A stretch of 64,000 nucleotides of DNA from CAIWHR01 sp963786625 (GTDB taxonomy: Bacteria; Pseudomonadota; Gammaproteobacteria; Burkholderiales; Casimicrobiaceae). The first letter of the stretch is position 1. Every line of letters begins with the position of its first letter. The DNA is taken from the NCBI GenBank assembly GCA_963786625.1, contig CAWAZS010000014.1, forward strand, positions 1,116,001 to 1,180,000, given 5' to 3'. Shown here piece after piece: positions 37,466 through 46,720 of the stretch. Both the position numbers and the translations under genes were made by a program. Under the pieces are notes generated by a model, which was not told the origin of the DNA, did no database searches, and saw nothing but the letters and a program-made list of their open reading frames with translations.

Positions 37466-37532
37466 CCGGACCGGATGCGATTGGCTTCGGCGCGAGAAAG
37501 CCTCGGGCCAGGCGTGATGAACCGTCGTCCCT

Positions 37533-38477
37533 CTAGAACTGGAATGGCTCGATGTGCGTGACGCGTCCCCCGGGCAGATTGACCGTGGCCGCCGTGGACG
37601 ACGAGAACGTGATGGTGATCGTGCCGTCGTTTCCGGTGAGCGTCGGGCTCCCCTGATAGGCGCAGGAGATGCACTGACCGCCGACGTACTTGTCCAGGGT
37701 TGCCGTGAAGGTGTTGCCCGTCACGGGTCCGACGGCGAGATACCACTGCGCGGCACCGTTGGCGGCGTAGGCGTAGATCGCCACGACCAGCGTGCCGTGC
37801 TTGTAGTCGAGCGTGTAGCCCGTTCCCGATTCGCTCATGTTCGCCCAGAGGCCGGTCTGGGGCGTGACCGACGACGTGGGCGGCGGGTTCGGCGTCGGCG
37901 TTGGATTCGAACCCGACGAGGAAACGACGATCGGCGTCGGGAAGTTTGCGATCGGCTCGGAGTTGTCGTTCGCCACGTCGACGAGAAACAGCGACAGGTA
38001 CCACGTGCCGGCAGGAAGCGTGGTTCGCGGCTGGAGCGGCGGCGACTTGTAGTCCCGGCCGTATCCCACCACGACGGCGCCTTCGTAGGACGAGCCCATG
38101 CCCGGATTCGCATTCCAGACATGAAGCCAGAGGTCTTCCGAGCGCGCCAGCTCGTAGCCCTCTTCGGAGTCCAGAGCCGACGGGAATGCCATGAGCGCAA
38201 GGCGGGCACGCTTGCCGGCGTAGTCCAGCGACGTCCCGGCACCGCCGGTCGCGCGACATTGCTGCTGCCATGCCGCGGTGTCGAAGGCATAGGTGATCGC
38301 GCCGACGTCGACCTGATAGCGTCCGGCGCTGTCGGTGCTGAGTGTCGTCGAGCCAACGCTGAATTCGAAGGGGAGCGCGCTCCAATCGCAGGCCGCGAGT
38401 GCGAGTTGGCCGTGAGCAAGGATCGCTACGGCAAACGCCGATGCGAGCGCATGGCGGGCTGTCTGGCGCAAGTTCAT
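37533..38477 (-). CDS. Secreted protein with C-terminal Trp/Gly-rich beta domain
   Basis: 314 residues from ATG 38477, which has GGAGAA at 4-5 nt. A signal peptide (HALASAFAVAILAHGQLALAA) precedes a domain with several Cys/Trp and a YLSLFLVDVANDN strand. A Pro/Thr linker follows, then a C-terminal domain of about 105 residues starting GLWANMSESGTGYTLDYKHG. That domain matches the type seen again in the protein at 60497. The function is unknown; it is common in secreted betaproteobacterial proteins in my experience. Intact. Confidence 0.65.
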   Translation of the reverse strand: MNLRQTARHALASAFAVAILAHGQLALAACDWSALPFEFSVGSTTLSTDSAGRYQVDVGAITYAFDTAAWQQQCRATGGAGTSLDYAGKRARLALMAFPSALDSEEGYELARSEDLWLHVWNANPGMGSSYEGAVVVGYGRDYKSPPLQPRTTLPAGTWYLSLFLVDVANDNSEPIANFPTPIVVSSSGSNPTPTPNPPPTSSVTPQTGLWANMSESGTGYTLDYKHGTLVVAIYAYAANGAAQWYLAVGPVTGNTFTATLDKYVGGQCISCAYQGSPTLTGNDGTITITFSSSTAATVNLPGGRVTHIEPFQF

Positions 38478-38797
38478 TCGATTCTCCATCGCGTCGAGGG
38501 TCCAAGGCCCGCGCGCTGCGGCTCTCGCCAAACGGGGATCGCGCGAGGGCGCGAGGGGAACGCGGATCTCGGTTTCCCGAGACCGACGAGTTCTTGGGGT
38601 CCCCCGTCCAGTGGCAAGGGTCGGCTGCAGCAGCCAACTCGTCCCGGCAGCGCCCGGGCCTTGGGATGGGACCACTAGCAATTTTCGTTCAATGCGCGAC
38701 TTGCGCCACGAAATCAATCACTTGCGAATTCGCGCGCGCGCGGGCCTCGCCGCGAGTGTCAAGTGGATCGACGTTGGGGCGATCCGCTCGCCCGCAT

Positions 38798-39340
38798 TTA
38801 TGCGCGCGGCGCTGCGGGCATCTCGGTGTCGACGCGCTCGAGCAGTGCGAGCAGACCTTTGAGCAAGCTGATCGGCGAGGGAGGGCAGCCGCCGATGTGC
38901 AAGTCGACGGGCAGGACCGCGCCGACGCCGCCCACGCACGCATAGCTCGCCGAGAAGATGCCCCCGTCTCGCGCGCAGTCCCCCACGGCAACCACCCATT
39001 TCGGATTGGGCGTCGCCTGGTAGGTGCGCTCGAGCGCTTCGCGCATGTTGGTGGTGACGGGGCCGGTCACCAGCAACACGTCGGCGTGGCGCGGCGAAGC
39101 GACGAAACGCAGTCCGAATCGCTCCAGGTCGTAGAGGACGTTGCCGAGAGCATGTATCTCCAGCTCGCAGCCATTGCAGGACCCCGCGTCGACTTCGCGA
39201 ATGGAAAGCGTGCGACCCAGCCGCCAGTGGGCTGCGCGGTCGACCCGTGCGGCAAGCTCGGCCAGCGCGGCGTCGTCTCGCGGCGGCGCGGCCTCGGTGA
39301 GCGGCCCGTGCACGAGGCTCTTGAAGAGCAGTCTGCGCAT
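38798..39340 (-). CDS. hyfI: Hydrogenase-4-type small subunit (NuoB-like)
   Basis: A 180-residue NuoB/HyfI-family subunit carrying one 4Fe-4S cluster. All four ligands are present: Cys55 and Cys58 (GSCNGCELEIHAL), Cys122 (VGDCARDGG) and Cys152 (HIGGCPPSP). It forms the electron-carrying interface with the large subunit. Last gene of the hyf operon, starting 11 bp after hyfG. Intact. Confidence 0.9.
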   Translation of the reverse strand: MRRLLFKSLVHGPLTEAAPPRDDAALAELAARVDRAAHWRLGRTLSIREVDAGSCNGCELEIHALGNVLYDLERFGLRFVASPRHADVLLVTGPVTTNMREALERTYQATPNPKWVVAVGDCARDGGIFSASYACVGGVGAVLPVDLHIGGCPPSPISLLKGLLALLERVDTEMPAAPRA

Positions 39341-39351
39341 TCGCGTCTACC

Positions 39352-40890
39352 TCACGTGTCGTGGCCCGAGTACGAGCAGTTGAACGACTTGTTGCACAGG
39401 GGAAAGTCGGCGACGATGTTGCCCTCGATGACGGCTTCGAGCAGCGGCCATTGGAACCACGAAGGGTCGCGCACGTGGCAGCGCTCGACGGCCCCGTCGG
39501 GACCGATGCGAATCCAGATCAGCACGTCGCCGCGGAAGCCCTCGACCAGCGCCACGCCTTCCCGTTGGGCCGTTGCCGGCGGCACGACCGGAGGATTGCG
39601 GATCGGCCCCGACGGAAGGCGCCGCAGGATCTGGTCGATGATCGACATGCTTTGCTCGACCTCGCGGATGCGGATCCAGACGCGGGCATTCACGTCGCCG
39701 TCCTCGAGCACCGGCACGTCGAATTGCAGCTCGTCGTACGGCGGGTAACCCGGCGTGCGCCGCGCGTCGAAGCTCCGGCCGGAAGCCCGGCCGACGTAGC
39801 CTCCGGCCCCGTACTGTCGAGCCAGCGCCGGCGACAGGATTCCGGTGCCGACGGTGCGGTCCTGCAGCGACGCGGTGTTGTCGTAGAGCTCGACCAGCTC
39901 GGGAAAGTGCGCACGAACGTTGGCGAGGAGGGTTGCGATCGCCTGCGGCCCCTCGGCGGAGAGGTCGCAAAGCACCCCTCCGGGCGCAATGCGATCCATC
40001 ATGAGCCGGTGGCCGAAGCATGCGTCCGCGGTGCGCAGCACCTGCTCCCGCAGCAGCCCGCACTGCGCATGCAGCATGGCGAACGCAGCATCGTTGCAGA
40101 CGGCGCCGATATCCCCGAAGTGATTGGCCAGTCGCTCCAGCTCGGCCATCAGCGCGCGCAGCCAGACGGCGCGAGCTGGAACATCCATACCGAGCGCCGC
40201 CTCGACGGCCCGCGAGAACGCCAGCGCGTACGCCACCGTGCTGTCGCCGGAAACGCGGCCGGCGAGCATCACGGCACGGTCGAGCGGTGAGCGCGCCATC
40301 AGGGATTCGATCCCTTTGTGCACGTAGCCGAGTCGCTCCTCGAGGCGCACGACCGTCTCGCCGTTCGCCGTGAAGCGGAAGTGACCGGGTTCGATGATGC
40401 CTGCGTGAACCGGGCCGACCGGAATCTGATGCAGGCCTTCGCCGGACACGGGGAGAAACGCGTAGGGACTCGGCGCAGTGGACGCGCTGTCCGCCTCGCC
40501 CAGTGGATGGCGCAGGCGCCACTTGCCGTGGTCGAGCCACGCCCGCGGGTCGGGGAGGCCCTCGGGCTCCAGCCCCACCAGGTCACGAATCGCTCGTTCC
40601 AGTCGGATGGCGGGCGGGTGCAGCCGTCCCACCGCCGGAAAGCGGTTCCCGTCGCAGGCGAGGCTGAGGACTCCCCAATCCTCGAGCCCGGCGTCGACGA
40701 GGGCCATGTGCACGAACCCGATCTCGCCCCAGAGCCCGAGCAGCGTGCACTGTCCGCTGCGCAGCAGGCTGATCGCGTGCTCCCAGCCTTCCCGGGTCAC
40801 GCCGACGCGCGGCCAGGGCCGATGCGCCGCGACGGCGTGCCCGGCGCGAACGACATCGCGCAAGGTCGGCGTGATCGGTGTCGGACGCAT
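39352..40890 (-). CDS. hyfG: Hydrogenase-4-type large subunit lacking NiFe ligands
   Basis: A 512-residue NuoC/NuoD-type fused large subunit. The NuoC-like part is residues 1-120; the NuoD-like part starts near 150 (IPVGPVHAGIIEPGHFRF). Where NiFe hydrogenases have RxCGxC, this protein reads R212-V-S214-G-D-S217, so both cysteines are serines. The C-terminal DPCxxC is absent; instead the chain ends FPLCNKSFNCSYSGHDT with Cys499 and Cys505. It therefore resembles Ehr-type relatives of complex I rather than a H2-active enzyme. Starts 3 bp after the hyfF stop. Intact. Confidence 0.88.
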   Translation of the reverse strand: MRPTPITPTLRDVVRAGHAVAAHRPWPRVGVTREGWEHAISLLRSGQCTLLGLWGEIGFVHMALVDAGLEDWGVLSLACDGNRFPAVGRLHPPAIRLERAIRDLVGLEPEGLPDPRAWLDHGKWRLRHPLGEADSASTAPSPYAFLPVSGEGLHQIPVGPVHAGIIEPGHFRFTANGETVVRLEERLGYVHKGIESLMARSPLDRAVMLAGRVSGDSTVAYALAFSRAVEAALGMDVPARAVWLRALMAELERLANHFGDIGAVCNDAAFAMLHAQCGLLREQVLRTADACFGHRLMMDRIAPGGVLCDLSAEGPQAIATLLANVRAHFPELVELYDNTASLQDRTVGTGILSPALARQYGAGGYVGRASGRSFDARRTPGYPPYDELQFDVPVLEDGDVNARVWIRIREVEQSMSIIDQILRRLPSGPIRNPPVVPPATAQREGVALVEGFRGDVLIWIRIGPDGAVERCHVRDPSWFQWPLLEAVIEGNIVADFPLCNKSFNCSYSGHDT

Positions 40891-40893
40891 CGC

Positions 40894-42329
40894 CTAGCCC
40901 AGCAGTCGCGCGACGTTCTGGAACCAGGCGACGAGGACCGCCGGAAGATAGATGCCGGCGGCGGCGACCAGGGCGAGATGCGCGAATATCGGCAGGAACG
41001 AAGCCCGGCTGGGCGCTTCGCTGCCATGCGGCGCGCCGAAGGCGAGGCCGTTCAGTCGCAGCAGCAATGCGCCCAGCGCCACCAGCAACCCGACGCCGAG
41101 CGCAATGGCGAGCAGCGGCTGGCGCGCAAACGTCGAGGTCACGATCAGGAACTCGGTCATGAAGATGCCCGTGGGCGGAAGGCCCACGATCGTGATCACG
41201 CCGGCGACGAGGCTCCATCCCAGAACGGGGTGCGAGACCGTGAGGCCCCGGATCTCGGACATCATCTGCGTGCCCTTCACCTGCGCGATGTGCCCGACGG
41301 AGAAGAAGATCGCCGACTTGGTCAGGCTGTGATACGTCATGTGCAACAGCCCGGCGAAATTCGCGAGCGGCCCGCCCATCCCGAAGGCGAAGGTGATGAT
41401 GCCCATGTGCTCGATGGAGGAATAGGCGAACATGCGCTTGATGTCGTGGCGCCGGTACAGCATGAACGACGAGAACAGGACGGAGATCAGTCCGAGCGTG
41501 ACCATCAGCGGACCGGGCGCCAGCGCTCCGGAGTTGGCCGACATCACCATCTTGAAGCGCAGCAGGGCGAACAGCGCGACGTTCAACAGCAAGCCCGACA
41601 GCACCGCGGAGATCGGCGTCGGACCCTCGGCGTGCGCGTCGGGGAGCCACGCGTGCAGCGGCGCCAGGCCCACCTTCGTGCCGTAGCCCAGCAGCAGGAA
41701 CACGAAGGCGAGGTTGAGGAGCGCGGGATCGAAGGCCGACGCATTGGCGACAAGGACGTTCCAGGCCATGGCGTCGAGGCCCTCGCCGACCACCGAGCGC
41801 GCCGCGAGATAGACCAGGATCGTTCCGAAGAGCGCGAGCGCGATCCCGACGCTGCCCAGCAGGAAGTACTTCCAGGCCGCCTCGAGGGCTGCCGGGGTGC
41901 GGTAGATGCCGACCATGAGGACGGTGGTGAGGGTCGCCAATTCGACGGCGACCCACATCAATCCGACGTTGTTCGCGAGCAGCGCCAGGTTCATCGCGAA
42001 CATGAGCGTCTGGTACATCGCGTGGTAGAAGCGCAGATAGGCGGGCGTCAGGTGCCCGGTCTCGAGCTCGTGCGCGATGTAGCTCGCGCTGAAGACGCTC
42101 GTGGTGAAGCCGACGAAGGTCGTCAGCACGATGAACACGATGTTCACGTCGTCGACGATGAGGAAGAGACCCGGGATCGGGGCGCGCGAAGAAGAGCCCG
42201 GTCGAGGCCAGCGAACGTGAGCAGCGTCCCCAGGACGTTCAGTCGCGCGGTGACGCGATCGTCCGGGAGCAGCGCCAGCAGCGCCGCGCTGCACGCCGGC
42301 ACGAGCAGGATCGCCCGGACCAGCAGCAT
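40894..42329 (-). CDS. hyfF: Antiporter-like membrane subunit HyfF (NuoL/N family)
   Basis: About 480 codons and a dozen hydrophobic segments. The proton-channel family signatures are WVAVELATLTTVLMV (Glu on TM5), AWKYFLLGSVGIALALFG, GYGTKVGLAPLHAWLPDAHAEGPTPISA (Lys on TM7 and the broken helix) and FAYSSIEHMGIITF. The N-terminal MLLVRAILLVPACSAALLALL is separated from the rest by two indels near 42190-42215. An alternative start at 42345 would overlap the hyfE stop if one more base were corrected. Membrane arm subunit. Confidence 0.87.
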
Positions 42330-42341
42330 GCCCGTGATCGT

Positions 42342-43007
42342 TCATGGCTGCTCCCCGCGGAAGCGCTCGAGCGCCGTGCACGTCCACCGTGTCGAAGCGC
42401 TCGCGGATGCGGAACAGGAAGATCCCGATCACGATCAGCGCGACGAGGATCGAGAACGCGACGCTGATCTCGACGACGAGCGGCATGCCCTTGGCCGCGG
42501 TCGCGGCCAGGATGAGGCCGTTCTCGATCGACATGAAGCCGATGACCTGGCTCACCGCGTTGCGCCGCGAAATCATCATCAGCAGGCCGAGCAGGATCAC
42601 CGACAGCGAGAAGGCCAGGTCCTCGCGCGCGAGCGTGCCCGCCTCGGCCGTGATCGGCAGCATGACCAGGATCGACAGGGCGACGAGCGCGATGCCGCCC
42701 AGCATCGTCTGCCCGATCCCCACCACGGTCTCGATCGATCCGGTGGATGCCCAGGCGCACGATGATGCGGTGGAGCACCACCGGAATGACGATGGCCTTG
42801 ACGACGAGCGCGATGACTGCGGTGATGTACAGATGGGGCGCTTCCTGGATGTAGGCTTGCCACGCCACCGACAGCGAGACGACGAGGGCATGCAGCGCGA
42901 AGATGTTGACCAGGCCGAAGATGCGGTCCTGGTACAGCAGCATGAAGCTGACGAGCACGAGGCCGCCGGCGAAGAGGTGGGCGACGTCCAGTGCCAGATG
43001 GTCCATC
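42342..43007 (-). CDS. hyfE: Membrane subunit HyfE (NuoK-like)
   Basis: About 221 codons: MDHLALDVAHLFAGGLVLVSFMLLYQDR, then LYITAVIALVVKAIVIPVVLHR, GGIALVALSILVMLPI and a NuoK-like SVILLGLLMMISRRNAVSQVIGF-type run. Indels lie near 42735 and at 42372 (extra base beside CTCGAG). Correction gives a C-terminal HGLERFRGEQP and TGA at 42342-42344 overlapping a downstream ATG. Its own ATG shares one base with the hyfC stop (TGATG). Confidence 0.85.
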
Positions 43008-43965
43008 ACACGCTCCGCGAAACGAACAGGAGCAGCGCGGCCAGCAGGCCGAGCATCAGCGCCACGCCGAGGAAATCCGAGACGCGGAAAACGCGCATCT
43101 TGGCCGTGACGGTCTCGAAGACCGCCAGCAGGAAGCCGCCCACGGCCAGCTTGATCGACATAGAAGCCGAGGCCGATCGCGTAGGCGGCGAAGCCCTCGC
43201 CGGCGGTCGCCACGCCCCAGGGCACGAAGATGCAGCTGATCAGGGACAGATAGAGCAGCAGCTTCAGCGACGCCGCCGCCTCGATGACCGCCAGATGCCG
43301 GCCCGAGTACTCGAGGATCATGGCTTCGTGGATCATCGTCAGCTCGAGATGGGTCGCGGGATTGTCGACGGGAATGCGCGCGTTCTCCGCGATGCGCCAC
43401 CATGATCAGCGCCACCAGCGACATGGCGAGCGACACGCGCAGGCCGACGTCGGGACCCTGCATGAAGGCCGCGACGGACGAGAGCTGCGTGGATCCGGCC
43501 AGCAGCGATACCGTGAACACGATCATCAGCATCGCCGGCTCGGCGAGCGAGGCGATCATCATCTCGCGGCTCGAGCCGATGCCTCCGAAGCTCGTGCCGA
43601 CGTCGAGCCCGGCCAGCGCGAGCACGAAGCGCGCGCTGCCCAGCAGCGCGACGATCGCGATGAGGTCGGCGGCGGGGCTGAAGGCCAGTCCGGTGGCGAA
43701 CGTGGGCACCAGGGCCGCGGCCACCAGCGTCGTGGCGAAGATCAGGTAGGGCGCGACGCGAAACACCCACGACGCGTTGTCCGCCAGCACGACCTCCTTC
43801 CGGATCAGCTTGAGGAGGTCGCGATAGGGCTGCACGACAGGCGGGCCGCGCGCGGCGCAGCAGGTGCGCCTTGACCTTGCGGACGTAGCCCGTCAGCAAT
43901 GGCGCGAGCAGCAGCACCAGCAACAGCTGGGCGAGCTGAACCAGCGCGTCGAGGATCATTGCCAT
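43007..43965 (-). CDS. hyfC: Membrane subunit HyfC (NuoH-like)
   Basis: NuoH-family subunit linking the peripheral and membrane arms. Visible: LLLVLLLAPLLTGYVRKVKAHLL (start), PYRDLLKLIRKEVVLADNASWVF, LAGLDVGTSFGGIGSSREMM, ENARIPVDNPATHLELTMIHE (quinone-site region) and EYSGRHLAVIEAAASLKLLL. Indels near 43865, 43395 and 43160 interrupt it. The start is taken as ATG 43965 (MAMILDALVQLAQ). The border with hyfB is blurred because the two share a frame there. Confidence 0.83.
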
Positions 43966-45970
43966 ATGCGCGAGAATCATCAGCAGCGCCACGACCGCAC
44001 CGAAGACGAGGGTCAGGTACGCACGGATCGTCCAGGACTGCACCTTGTTGAGGCGCTCGGCCACGAAGCCCACGACGTGCTCGACCGGCGCATACAGCAC
44101 ATCCCACGCCACGATCGCGCAGATGCACGTGGAAGCGGGCGGGCCGCATGTCGCCCGGCGGGGGCATGTGGACTTCCTCGCGGGCGCGGAACGCCAGCTC
44201 GCCGAAGACGCGCCGAATCGGCTGGGCGAAGCTGTCGGCGGTGTACTGCGTTGCCGGGCTCGCGTCAGGGAACCCGCAGTCCCAGGCGGCCGAGCGTCGC
44301 GTCGCCCGCGAAGCCCAGCGGTGAATGACGTACGCCGCGAGCCACGCGGCGAGCGCGATGAGGACGAACAGCAGAAGGCCGTTGTACGAGCTGCGGCTCT
44401 CCGCGATCGGGACGATCGTGAGCCACGTGAGCGCCTCCTGCCGCTGCAGCTGCGCGACCAGCAGCTGTTGGGTCACCGGGGCCAGCGCGTCGATGAAGTA
44501 TCCGGGCACGATCCCGGCGACGAGGCACAGCGCGACGAGTATGAACATCGCCGTCAGCGAAAAGGCATCGGTCTCGCGGGCATGTTCCGCGACGCTCGTT
44601 CTGGGTCGTCCGAGAAAGGTGACGCCGAAGGCCTTCACGAAGCAGCCGGCGGCGAGCGCGGCGGACAGGGCGAGCATGGCGCCGACGGCCGGGACCAGGA
44701 ACTTCAGCATCCATTGCGGAAGCTTCGGGCTCAGGAGCATCGCCTGGAACGTGAGCCACTCGGACACGAATCCGTTGAACGGCGGGAGCGCCGAGATGGC
44801 CGTCGAGCCGACGAGAAAGGTGAACGCGGTCAGCGGCATGCGGTGGATGAGCCCGCCCAGTCGCTCCATGTCGCGCTCGCCGGTCGCGGTGAGCACCGCC
44901 CCGGCGCCGAAGAAGAGCAGGCTCTTGAACAGGGAGTGGTTGAAGACGTGCAGCAGCGCCGCGACCAGGGCCAGCGCTGCCGCCCAGCGGATGTCGTTGG
45001 CCTGGAAGGCGAGCGCGAGCCCCAGCCCGATGAAGATGATCCCGATGTTCTCGACCGTGTGGTAGGCGAGGAGCCGCTTGAGGTCGTGCTGCATCAGCGC
45101 GTAGAGCACGCCCAGGACCGCGGTGATTCCGCCCGCCGTGAGCACCACGGCGCCCCACCACCAGACGGGGGGGCCGAGCAGGTCGAAGACGATGCGCACG
45201 AAGCCGTACACCGCGACCTTCGTCATCACGCCGCTCATCAGCGCGGATACGTGACTCGGGGCGGCCGGATGGGCGAGCGGCAGCCACACGTGCAGCGGGA
45301 CGAGTCCGGCCTTGGATCCGGCGCCGAGCAGCGCCAGGAGCAGCACGGCCGTCGACCGGCCGCTCGAGGGCACGGCATTGCGAATGGCGTCGAAGCCGTA
45401 ATCGCCGCTCTGGCCGGCGAGGAGGCCGAAGGCAAGGAGCAGCGACAGCGTGCCGAAGCTCGCCATCAGCAGGTAGATGTATCCCGCCCTCGCGTTGCCG
45501 CCTTGCCGGTGGTGCGCCATGACCAGCGCCCACGAGGCGAGCGACATGAACTCCCAGGTCAGCAGGAACGTGAACGCGTCGTCCGCGAGCACGACGAGGT
45601 TCATGCCGGCGAGGTACGCCGGAAAGAAGGGAAGCACGCGACCGGGCTCCCGCTCGTGCCGCCCGTCGCCCAGGCCGTGCAGGCTCGCCATCGCGCCGCC
45701 CAGATTGACGACGACAAGAAAGGCGGCCGCCAGGGGGTCGAGCCGGAAATGCGCGCCCAGCCAGGGCAGCCCGATCGGGAGTTCCGATGTCTGGGGCAGT
45801 TCGACGTAGGCGAGGAGAGCCCCGGTCGCCGCGCCCAGCGCGATGGTCGAGGCCGCGAGCGCGATGGCGTACACGGCCACCGACGTCGTCGCGCGGCCCG
45901 CATGCGCCACCGCCGGCAGTGCGGTTGCGAGGAGTGCCGCGATACACCACAACAGTACTTCTATCGCCAT
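43966..45970 (-). CDS. hyfB: Antiporter-like membrane subunit HyfB (NuoL family)
   Basis: About 670 codons. Signatures: FLLTWEFMSLASWALVMAHH (Glu on TM5), GLVPLHVWLPLAHPAAPSHVSALMSG, VENIGIIFIGLG, HVFNHSLFKSLLFFGAG (Lys/His channel residues) and GFVSEWLTFQAM. An indel near 44130-44150 moves the C-terminal helices (AWDVLYAPVEHVVGFVAERLNKVQ) to another frame. No stop separates this tail from hyfC in the given sequence; an unresolved indel near 43990 probably hides a TGA. Clear ATG start at 45970. First structural gene of the operon. Confidence 0.85.
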
Positions 45971-46031
45971 GGGGCGTTGTCTTGCCGACCTCCTGCGTCG
46001 AATCGGGGCGCGCTCTGCGACGTCCGGCGGA

Positions 46032-46280
46032 TCAGCGCGCCCGCAGCCGAACTCCGCGTCCGCCGTGATCGCTGACGGCTCCGTCGCCGATGAGCTCGAC
46101 GCCCGCGGCCTCCAGGGCGGCGATGAGTTTCATCAGCGAATCCACGTTGCCGCGAATGACGCCCTCGCTCGCCTCCATCCTTTGAATGGTGGGCAGCGAC
46201 AGGCCGCAGGCCGCCGCCAGCGCGCGCTGGTCCATCCCGACGAGGGCGCGAGCCGCCCTGAGCTGCGCCGCAGTAATCAT
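46032..46280 (-). CDS. Small Cro/C1-type HTH regulator
   Basis: An 82-residue protein: a helix-turn-helix at residues 5-40 (LRAARALVGMDQRALAAACG, then LPTIQRMEASEG), then a short NVDSLMKLIAALEAAGVEL helix typical of small XRE regulators. It sits 61 bp upstream of hyfB on the same strand and divergent from the HPr-like gene, with a palindrome between them. It probably controls one or both. ATG 46280. Confidence 0.82.
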   Translation of the reverse strand: MITAAQLRAARALVGMDQRALAAACGLSLPTIQRMEASEGVIRGNVDSLMKLIAALEAAGVELIGDGAVSDHGGRGVRLRAR

Positions 46281-46296
46281 GGTTTATGCATCAGTA

Positions 46297-46327
46297 TTGA
46301 CGTCGCAGACATAACAAATGTATGTTA
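46297..46327. promoter_or_regulatory. Promoter and palindromic operator between HTH and HPr-like genes
   Basis: On the plus strand TTGACG (46297-46302) and TATGTT (46321-46326) are spaced 18 bp, a plausible sigma-70 promoter for the HPr-like gene. The inverted repeat TAACA-AATGTA-TGTTA (46312-46327) overlaps the -10 and could be bound by the divergent HTH protein. The region is AT-rich compared with its surroundings. Confidence 0.5.
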
Positions 46328-46397
46328 CGAGTATCATTTTGGCAATGCAACCGGTCGCCAGGAAGGTTCCGGATTTCCCGCGGGGAGGATCCGATTC

Positions 46398-46694
46398 ATG
46401 CCGCAATGCGAGGTCGAGATAGTCAACGAGCTCGGGCTGAACGCGTCGGCGTGCGCCAAGCTCACCGAGGTCGCCGCGAAGTATCAGTGCGACGTGGCGA
46501 TTACGCGCAAGGGCCGCCGGGTGAACGCCAAGAGCTTGATGGGCGTGATGATGCTGGCGGCGGGCAAGGGGAGCCGCGTCGTGCTCGAAACCGAAGGCCC
46601 CGACGCAACGGAAGCGCTGGAAGCGATCGTCGCGCTGATCGCGAGCCGTTTCGGCGAACGCGGCGGCAGCGCCGATCCGTCCGGCGCCGGTTGA
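46398..46694 (+). CDS. HPr-like protein lacking the phosphorylatable histidine
   Basis: A 98-residue HPr-fold protein from ATG 46398 (GGGGAGG upstream). The active-site loop reads ELGLN15ASACAKL, so His15 of the PTS phosphocarrier is replaced by Asn. Ser46 is kept in its normal context (VNAKS46LMGVMMLAAGKG). This pattern is like Bacillus Crh (Gln15, Ser46), which cannot carry PEP-derived phosphate but is a substrate of HPr kinase. The C-terminal 12 residues are an extra Gly/Ser tail. A regulatory role through Ser46 is inferred; no PTS enzyme or hprK is in the window. Confidence 0.88.
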   Translation: MPQCEVEIVNELGLNASACAKLTEVAAKYQCDVAITRKGRRVNAKSLMGVMMLAAGKGSRVVLETEGPDATEALEAIVALIASRFGERGGSADPSGAG

Positions 46695-46697
46695 ATC

Positions 46698-46720
46698 GCC
46701 GCAGCAAGGCCTACTGCGGC
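46698..46720. terminator. Hairpin between convergent genes
   Basis: GCCGCAG (46698-46704) pairs with CTGCGGC (46714-46720) across a 9-nt loop. It lies between the HPr-like stop and the stop of the convergent VWA gene, so it could end both transcripts. No T tract follows. Confidence 0.35.

Noticed and set aside
39352..40890. Active NiFe hydrogenase large subunit
   Set aside because: Neither the RxCGxC nor the DPCxxC ligand motif is present.
43339..45970. HyfB-HyfC fusion protein
   Set aside because: The shared frame around 43990 most likely reflects an unresolved indel; both proteins are separate in relatives and other frameshifts surround the junction.
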